The translations under genes were made by a program, and so were the position numbers. This document shows, piece by piece, positions 60,004 through 64,000 of a stretch of 64,000 nucleotides of DNA; the first letter of the stretch is position 1; each line of letters begins with the position of its first letter. The notes below the pieces were generated by a model. It was given only the letters and a program-made list of their open reading frames with translations, had not been told where the DNA came from and ran no database searches. The DNA comes from Paenibacillus arenilitoris (GTDB taxonomy: Bacteria; Bacillota; Bacilli; Paenibacillales; Paenibacillaceae), in contig NZ_JACXIY010000017.1 in NCBI RefSeq assembly GCF_014705655.1, forward strand, positions 62,001 through 126,000, read 5' to 3'.

Positions 60004-62265
60004 ATGAGCGAAATCAATCAGGAGTATATCGTACTCTCGGGTGCGAGGGAAAACAATCTCAAGAACGTATCCCTGCGCATTCCGAAGCGGAAGATTACGA
60101 TCTTCACCGGGGTATCCGGTTCCGGCAAGTCCTCGATCGTCTTCGATACGATCGCCGCGGAATCCACGCGCTTGCTGAACGAGAACTTCAGCATGTTCGT
60201 GCGCACGTTCCTGCCCCGCGTTCCCCAACCGGATACCGACGCGATCGAGAACCTGAGCATGGCCGTTATTGTGGACCAGAAGCGGCTTGGCGGCGGATCT
60301 CATTCCACGATGGGCACGATTACCGATATTTCTCCCATTCTCCGTCTTCTCTTCTCGCGAGTGGGACAGCCTCACGTCGGACCGGTGAACCTGTTCTCGT
60401 TCAACGATCCGCAGGGCATGTGCCCCGAGTGCAACGGGATCGGCCGCAGGCTGGGCGTCGACATGAGCAAGGCGGTGGACATGTCAAAATCGTTAAATGA
60501 AGGGGCTATTATGCTGCCGGACTATTCGGTCGGCGGCTGGGAATGGAATATGATCGTGCAGTCGGGGAATCTCGATCTCGACAAGAAGCTGAGCGATTAT
60601 TCGGATGAAGAGCTGGAGGAGCTGCTGTACGCCAAGGCAAAGAAAGTGCAGATGGATTTTGCAGGCAAAGCCATGAATATTACCGTGGAAGGCGTCATCG
60701 AGAAGTTCACCAACAAGTACATCAAGCAAGATGTGAAAGCCAAGTCAGAGCGTACGCAAAAAACGGTCATGCCGTTTATTACGGAAGGCTCCTGCCCAAG
60801 CTGCCGCGGCGCGAGACTGAGTCAGGCCGCGCTTAGCTGCAAAATCAACGGACTTAACATTGCGGAGATGTCTTCCATGGAGGTCGGGCAGCTTCTCCGC
60901 GTCGTTCGGGAGATTGACGATCCCGTTGCGGCGCCGGTCATCAAGTCGCTGTCGGAGCGGCTGCAGCATCTGGTCGATATCGGACTGGACTACTTGACGC
61001 TGGACCGGGAGACGGATACGTTGTCCGGAGGCGAGTCGCAGCGCGTCAAGATGGTGAAGCATCTGAGCGGCAGTCTGGTGGATGTCACTTACATCTTCGA
61101 TGAGCCCAGCGTCGGCTTGCACCCCCGCGATGTACACCGGTTAAATGAATTGCTGCAGAAGCTGCGCGACAAGGGCAATACCGTGATCGTCGTCGAACAT
61201 GATCCCGATGTCATCAAGGTGGCGGATCATATCGTCGACGTCGGGCCGCATGCCGGCAGCCGAGGCGGAACCATTGTATATGAAGGAAGCTACCAAGGCT
61301 TGCTTGCGGCAGATACGCTGACAGGCACCCATATGAAGCGGCCGCTCGAGCTGAAGCAAAATTGCAGGAAGCCGTCCGGCAAACTGTCGGTCAAGGATGC
61401 TACTCTGCATAACTTGCGGAACGTTAGCGTGGATATTCCGACCGGGGTGCTGACCGTCGTTACCGGCGTCGCCGGCTCGGGCAAAAGCACGCTCATTAAC
61501 GAAGTATTTCTCGGCCGGCATCCGGATGCGATCGTCATCGACCAATCGGCGGTAGGCGTGTCGACACGCTCGAATCCCGCAACCTATACGGGCATCATGG
61601 ATGATGTGCGCAAGGCGTTCGCTTCCGCGAATAAGGTCAATCAAGGCTTGTTCAGCTTCAACTCCAAGGGGGCTTGCGAGAACTGCCAGGGGCTGGGCGT
61701 CGTGTATACGGACCTTGCCTTCCTTGACAGCGTCAAGCTGCCATGCGAAGGATGCGGAGGCCGGCGATTCAAGGAAGAGGTGCTCGAATACAAGCTGAAC
61801 GGCAAGAACATTGCGGAAGTGCTGGAGATGACGGTAGAGCAGGCGTTGGATTTCTTCGAGCTCAAAGAGGTTGTGCGCAAGCTTCAGGCGATGAGCGACG
61901 TGGGGCTGAATTATATTACGCTCGGCCAGCCGCTCAGCACGCTCTCGGGCGGAGAATGCCAGCGCATCAAGCTGGCAAGCGAGCTGCATAAGAACGGCAG
62001 CATCTACGTGATGGACGAGCCGACGACCGGTCTGCATATGTCGGATATCGGTCATCTGATGGAGATTATGAACCGCTTAGTGGATGCCGGCAATACGGTG
62101 ATCGTTATCGAGCATAACCTCGAGGTGATCAGCAAAGCGGACTGGATCATCGATATGGGACCGGACGGAGGAAGCAAGGGCGGCCAGGTCGTGTTCGAAG
62201 GCACGCCTTCGAAGATTGTCGATGCGGAGCGGTCGATAACGGGCAAATACTTGATGGATGAGTAG
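60004..62265 (+). CDS. UvrA-like ABC ATPase (class without UvrB-binding domain)
   Basis: A 753-residue twin ABC protein of the UvrA family, shorter than UvrA (about 950). Walker A sites are GVSGSGKSS (36-44) and GVAGSGKST (about 487). Signature loops are LSGGESQRVKMV (about 339) and LSGGECQRIKLA (about 647), Walker B are IFDEPSVGLH and VMDEPTTGLH. Zinc CxxC pairs are CPEC, CPSC, CENC and CEGC. The UvrB-binding region of true UvrA seems missing, as in UvrA2/DrrC-type proteins tied to drug or DNA-damage tolerance. AAGGATGG precedes the start. Confidence 0.92.
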   Translation: MSEINQEYIVLSGARENNLKNVSLRIPKRKITIFTGVSGSGKSSIVFDTIAAESTRLLNENFSMFVRTFLPRVPQPDTDAIENLSMAVIVDQKRLGGGSHSTMGTITDISPILRLLFSRVGQPHVGPVNLFSFNDPQGMCPECNGIGRRLGVDMSKAVDMSKSLNEGAIMLPDYSVGGWEWNMIVQSGNLDLDKKLSDYSDEELEELLYAKAKKVQMDFAGKAMNITVEGVIEKFTNKYIKQDVKAKSERTQKTVMPFITEGSCPSCRGARLSQAALSCKINGLNIAEMSSMEVGQLLRVVREIDDPVAAPVIKSLSERLQHLVDIGLDYLTLDRETDTLSGGESQRVKMVKHLSGSLVDVTYIFDEPSVGLHPRDVHRLNELLQKLRDKGNTVIVVEHDPDVIKVADHIVDVGPHAGSRGGTIVYEGSYQGLLAADTLTGTHMKRPLELKQNCRKPSGKLSVKDATLHNLRNVSVDIPTGVLTVVTGVAGSGKSTLINEVFLGRHPDAIVIDQSAVGVSTRSNPATYTGIMDDVRKAFASANKVNQGLFSFNSKGACENCQGLGVVYTDLAFLDSVKLPCEGCGGRRFKEEVLEYKLNGKNIAEVLEMTVEQALDFFELKEVVRKLQAMSDVGLNYITLGQPLSTLSGGECQRIKLASELHKNGSIYVMDEPTTGLHMSDIGHLMEIMNRLVDAGNTVIVIEHNLEVISKADWIIDMGPDGGSKGGQVVFEGTPSKIVDAERSITGKYLMDE

Positions 62266-62277
62266 GGGGATGGGAAA

Positions 62278-62985
62278 GTGAGCTTTTTTCGGGACATGAT
62301 GAAAGTATTCAAAAAAAGGGAAATCACATTTCTAGAAAGCTATAAAGAATCGGAAGACGTCTATACGTTTCTATTCGAAAAAGACAGAGACGTAACCTGG
62401 ATTGCCGGACAACATGGACTGTTCAGCATTATTCATAAGAAGATCAAAAATCCGCTGAAACCGTTCAGCGTGGCGTCGGCTCCGTCGGAAAATGTCATTC
62501 GGCTTACGATGGGCATTGGCAATGAACCAAGCGAATACAAGAAAGCGATGCTGGAATTAAAGCCGGGCATGAAAGTAAATATGAGCGGGCCCGTGGGAAC
62601 TTTCCATCTTCAACCTAACAATCCCACGGTCCTGGTCGCAGGCGGAATCGGCATTACGCCGTTTCGATCGATCTTAAAACAACTAGAGGCAGAAGGGAAG
62701 CGCGACGGCAAGCCTGTTCATCTGCTCTACATGGATAGCAACAAAGCCTATCTGTACAAGGACGAACTGGACGAAATTTCCAACCATCCATCGATTGATG
62801 TAACTTTCCTGAATTCAAGGGATGACTTGCACCGGGAAATTGATAAGTTAGCCGCCTCCTATAAGGACGATGGCAAATACTTGATTTCGGGATCGAAGTC
62901 CATGGTAGAGTCTGTTTCCGCTTATTTGCAAAACAAAACGATTTCGAAACGAAATATAAAAAAGGATGTCTTTTTTGGGTATTAG
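62278..62985 (+). CDS. Ferredoxin-NADP reductase-type flavoprotein
   Basis: A 235-residue FAD/NAD(P)-binding reductase starting with GTG. FAD-binding PFSVASAPSE (RxYS-type motif with the Arg lacking), MSGPVGTF, the NAD(P) motif VLVAGGIGITPFRSIL and the end DVFFGY with a terminal aromatic residue are typical of the FNR fold. The first 20 residues (MMKVFKKREITFLESYKES) have no extra domain and no Fe-S cluster is present, so an external electron acceptor is needed. It lies 12 bp after the UvrA-like gene and is probably co-transcribed with it. Confidence 0.88.
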   Translation: MSFFRDMMKVFKKREITFLESYKESEDVYTFLFEKDRDVTWIAGQHGLFSIIHKKIKNPLKPFSVASAPSENVIRLTMGIGNEPSEYKKAMLELKPGMKVNMSGPVGTFHLQPNNPTVLVAGGIGITPFRSILKQLEAEGKRDGKPVHLLYMDSNKAYLYKDELDEISNHPSIDVTFLNSRDDLHREIDKLAASYKDDGKYLISGSKSMVESVSAYLQNKTISKRNIKKDVFFGY

Positions 62986-63006
62986 TAAAACAGAACAATT
63001 GGGATA

Positions 63007-63033
63007 GGGCTGCCGGTTAACGGCAGCCCTTGT
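63007..63033 (+). terminator. Hairpin after the flavoprotein gene
   Basis: GGGCTGCCG/CGGCAGCCC (63007-63015, 63021-63029) followed by TTGTC; the stem is perfect but the T-tract is weak. Confidence 0.65.
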
Positions 63034-63046
63034 CGCGGTATCCGGG

Positions 63047-63292
63047 CTGCATAAATTTAAAGCGATTACTGCAATGGGACCTTTGCAGTATCAGAAGCAG
63101 CTTCGACTTCAGGAAGCCAGGCGCCTGATGTTGAGCGAACCGATGGGGGCAACGACGGCGGCCTTGACCGTAGGCTATGAAAGCCCGACGCAATTCAGCC
63201 GGGAGTACCGGCGGCTATTTGGTCTGCCGCCTCTGCAAGATATAAGAACGATGCGCAATTCCGCTAGCGATTGGGGATTCGAGGATCGTTAG
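63047..63292 (+). pseudogene. AraC family regulator, C-terminal remnant
   Basis: The frame reads [31 protein letters not shown], then [26 protein letters not shown], the second HTH of an AraC protein. About 200 residues (the sensor and first HTH) are missing, and the frame begins directly after a hairpin. The ATG at 63074 lacks a ribosome binding site. It is a decayed gene. Confidence 0.85.
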
Positions 63293-63392
63293 CGGCAGAT
63301 GTCTTCTCGTAAATAATAAAACAATCATTACGGAGCAGCGCGGGTGCGGCTGGAGGAGCAAGGCGCATTATTGGAATAGTAGAAAACCAAAA

Positions 63393-63426
63393 AAAAGAAC
63401 CTGGATCGTTCACCAGGTTCTTTTGT
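63393..63426. terminator. Strong bidirectional terminator
   Basis: AAAAGAACCTGG/CCAGGTTCTTTT (63393-63404, 63413-63424), with A residues before and T residues after. The following promoter begins at 63428. Confidence 0.9.
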
Positions 63427-63427
63427 A

Positions 63428-63456
63428 TTGCATATGAACAGTTGTAGTGATATAAT
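63428..63456 (+). promoter_or_regulatory. Promoter of the phosphotransferase gene
   Basis: TTGCAT (63428-63433), 17 bp, TATAAT (63451-63456). The leader from about 63463 to 63578 is about 115 nt long. It contains a TACACT-CTC-AGTGTA hairpin (63502-63516) and a run of seven T residues at 63544-63550, so attenuation is possible. Confidence 0.75.
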
Positions 63457-63578
63457 CGGATCACGACTGGATAAAGTCTTATAGACATAATTATTTTATC
63501 TTACACTCTCAGTGTACCATGCCGGTAAACTCTTGTCAAATGTTTTTTTCTCAATTGAAAGGATAGGGGAGATAACGA

Positions 63579-64000
63579 ATGCGTTCATTGGTTCTCGGGT
63601 TGCAGGAAATGGATAAAACGCAGCTTCAGCACGTTGGAGGAAAAGGGGCCAACTTAGGGGAATTGTCCAAAATCGATGGCATACATGTGCCGGAAGGATT
63701 TTGCGTTACGACAGCGGGCTATCGAAAAGCCATCGAACAAAACGAAACGTATTCGGCTTTGTTGGATCGGCTAACCATGCTGAAAGCAGAGGATCGAGAT
63801 CAAATTGGCGAAATCAGCAGGCTGATTCGGCAAACCATTATGGAAACGATAATTCCCTCCGATGTTAAGGAAGCCGTCACCCGCTATCTCTCCCGGTTTG
63901 GCGAGGAACATGCTTATGCCGTGCGTTCGAGCGCGACTGCCGAAGATTTGCCGCATGCCTCCTTTGCCGGTCAACAAGACACCTATTTAAATATTATCGG
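63579..64000 (+). CDS. Rifampicin phosphotransferase/PEP synthase-like enzyme (partial)
   Basis: The first 140 residues of a gene that runs past the window. HVGGKGANLGELSKIDGIHVPEGFCVTTAGY and YAVRSSATAEDLPHASFAGQQDTYLNI form the ATP-binding (PPDK_N) domain of PEP-synthase-like enzymes, with the Arg of VRSSATAED in the ATP site. The start VLGLQEMDK and the spacing resemble rifampicin phosphotransferase (Rph), which adds the beta-phosphate of ATP to rifampicin. The rifampicin-binding and swivelling His domains are outside the window, so PEP synthase or another relative is not excluded. GGATAGGGGAG precedes the start. Confidence 0.78.
   Translation, partial: MRSLVLGLQEMDKTQLQHVGGKGANLGELSKIDGIHVPEGFCVTTAGYRKAIEQNETYSALLDRLTMLKAEDRDQIGEISRLIRQTIMETIIPSDVKEAVTRYLSRFGEEHAYAVRSSATAEDLPHASFAGQQDTYLNII

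Overview
The window looks like the chromosome of a spore-forming member of the Paenibacillaceae (Paenibacillus/Cohnella type). It is GC-rich with strong Gram-positive ribosome binding sites (GGAGG) and sigma-A promoters. It carries a gerA-family germination operon, bacillithiol synthesis (yojF-bshB2), a YheC/YheD-type spore-coat ATP-grasp protein, C1q-like proteins behind mother-cell sigma-factor boxes, and many carbohydrate and polyol catabolic genes. No prophage, CRISPR array, rRNA or tRNA was seen.

Layout. 1-6.2 kb: the tail of an ABC-F ATPase, an intergenic palindrome array, a TIGR01777 epimerase, an ArsR regulator, a TPR glycosyltransferase, a C1q-like protein, a DUF2935 protein and yojF-bshB2. 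6.5-15 kb: PhyH dioxygenase with two Gfo/Idh oxidoreductases, an Rrf2 regulator with a thioredoxin-reductase-like flavoprotein, a GH43 enzyme, a hydroxypyruvate-isomerase-like protein and a convergent GMC oxidoreductase. 14.7-22.8 kb: a LigD-type polymerase lacking the ligase core, a decayed two-component system ending exactly at a second palindrome array, VanZ/VanR/VanS-like genes, a large protein with an eCIS/polymorphic-toxin-type N-terminal motif, and a lipoprotein amidase. 23-26 kb: amidohydrolase plus Rieske protein, and a MarR/SDR pair. 26-32 kb: a complete biotin operon bioA-D-B-F-H-C behind a BirA operator. 32-44 kb: AraC-PhyH-nucleoside hydrolase, the ger operon on the minus strand, a copper-amine-oxidase-N-like secreted protein, a TetR/SDR pair sharing an operator, a second C1q-like protein divergent from the coat ATP-grasp gene, and a third palindrome array. 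44-54 kb: a glycosidase divergent from AraC, a catabolite-controlled Gfo/Idh-isomerase operon, membrane proteins, PspA, and a methyltransferase whose promoter carries the same palindrome as the Rrf2 locus. 53-64 kb: a DinB protein, a helveticin-J-like gene broken by one amber codon, a GMC oxidoreductase with a fused N-terminal subunit-3-like domain, ArsR-AHSA1, a UvrA-like ATPase behind a perfect 22-bp hairpin, and the start of a rifampicin-phosphotransferase-like gene.

The most unusual signal is non-coding. Three intergenic loci (245-422, 17017-17195, 43896-44086) each carry four copies of a short palindrome, spaced 51, 61-62 and 51-52 bp. Loci 1 and 2 use TTTCA-N5-TGAAA; locus 3 uses an unrelated palindrome (GATTGGAT-N3-ATCCAATC) with the same geometry. 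Conserved spacing with changing sequence, and a junction exactly at a truncated kinase gene, suggest an undescribed mobile or protein-scaffolding element. Second in interest is a small predicted regulon of the Rrf2 protein, defined by TTATGGAT-N7-ATCCATAA at three promoters including one 42 kb away.
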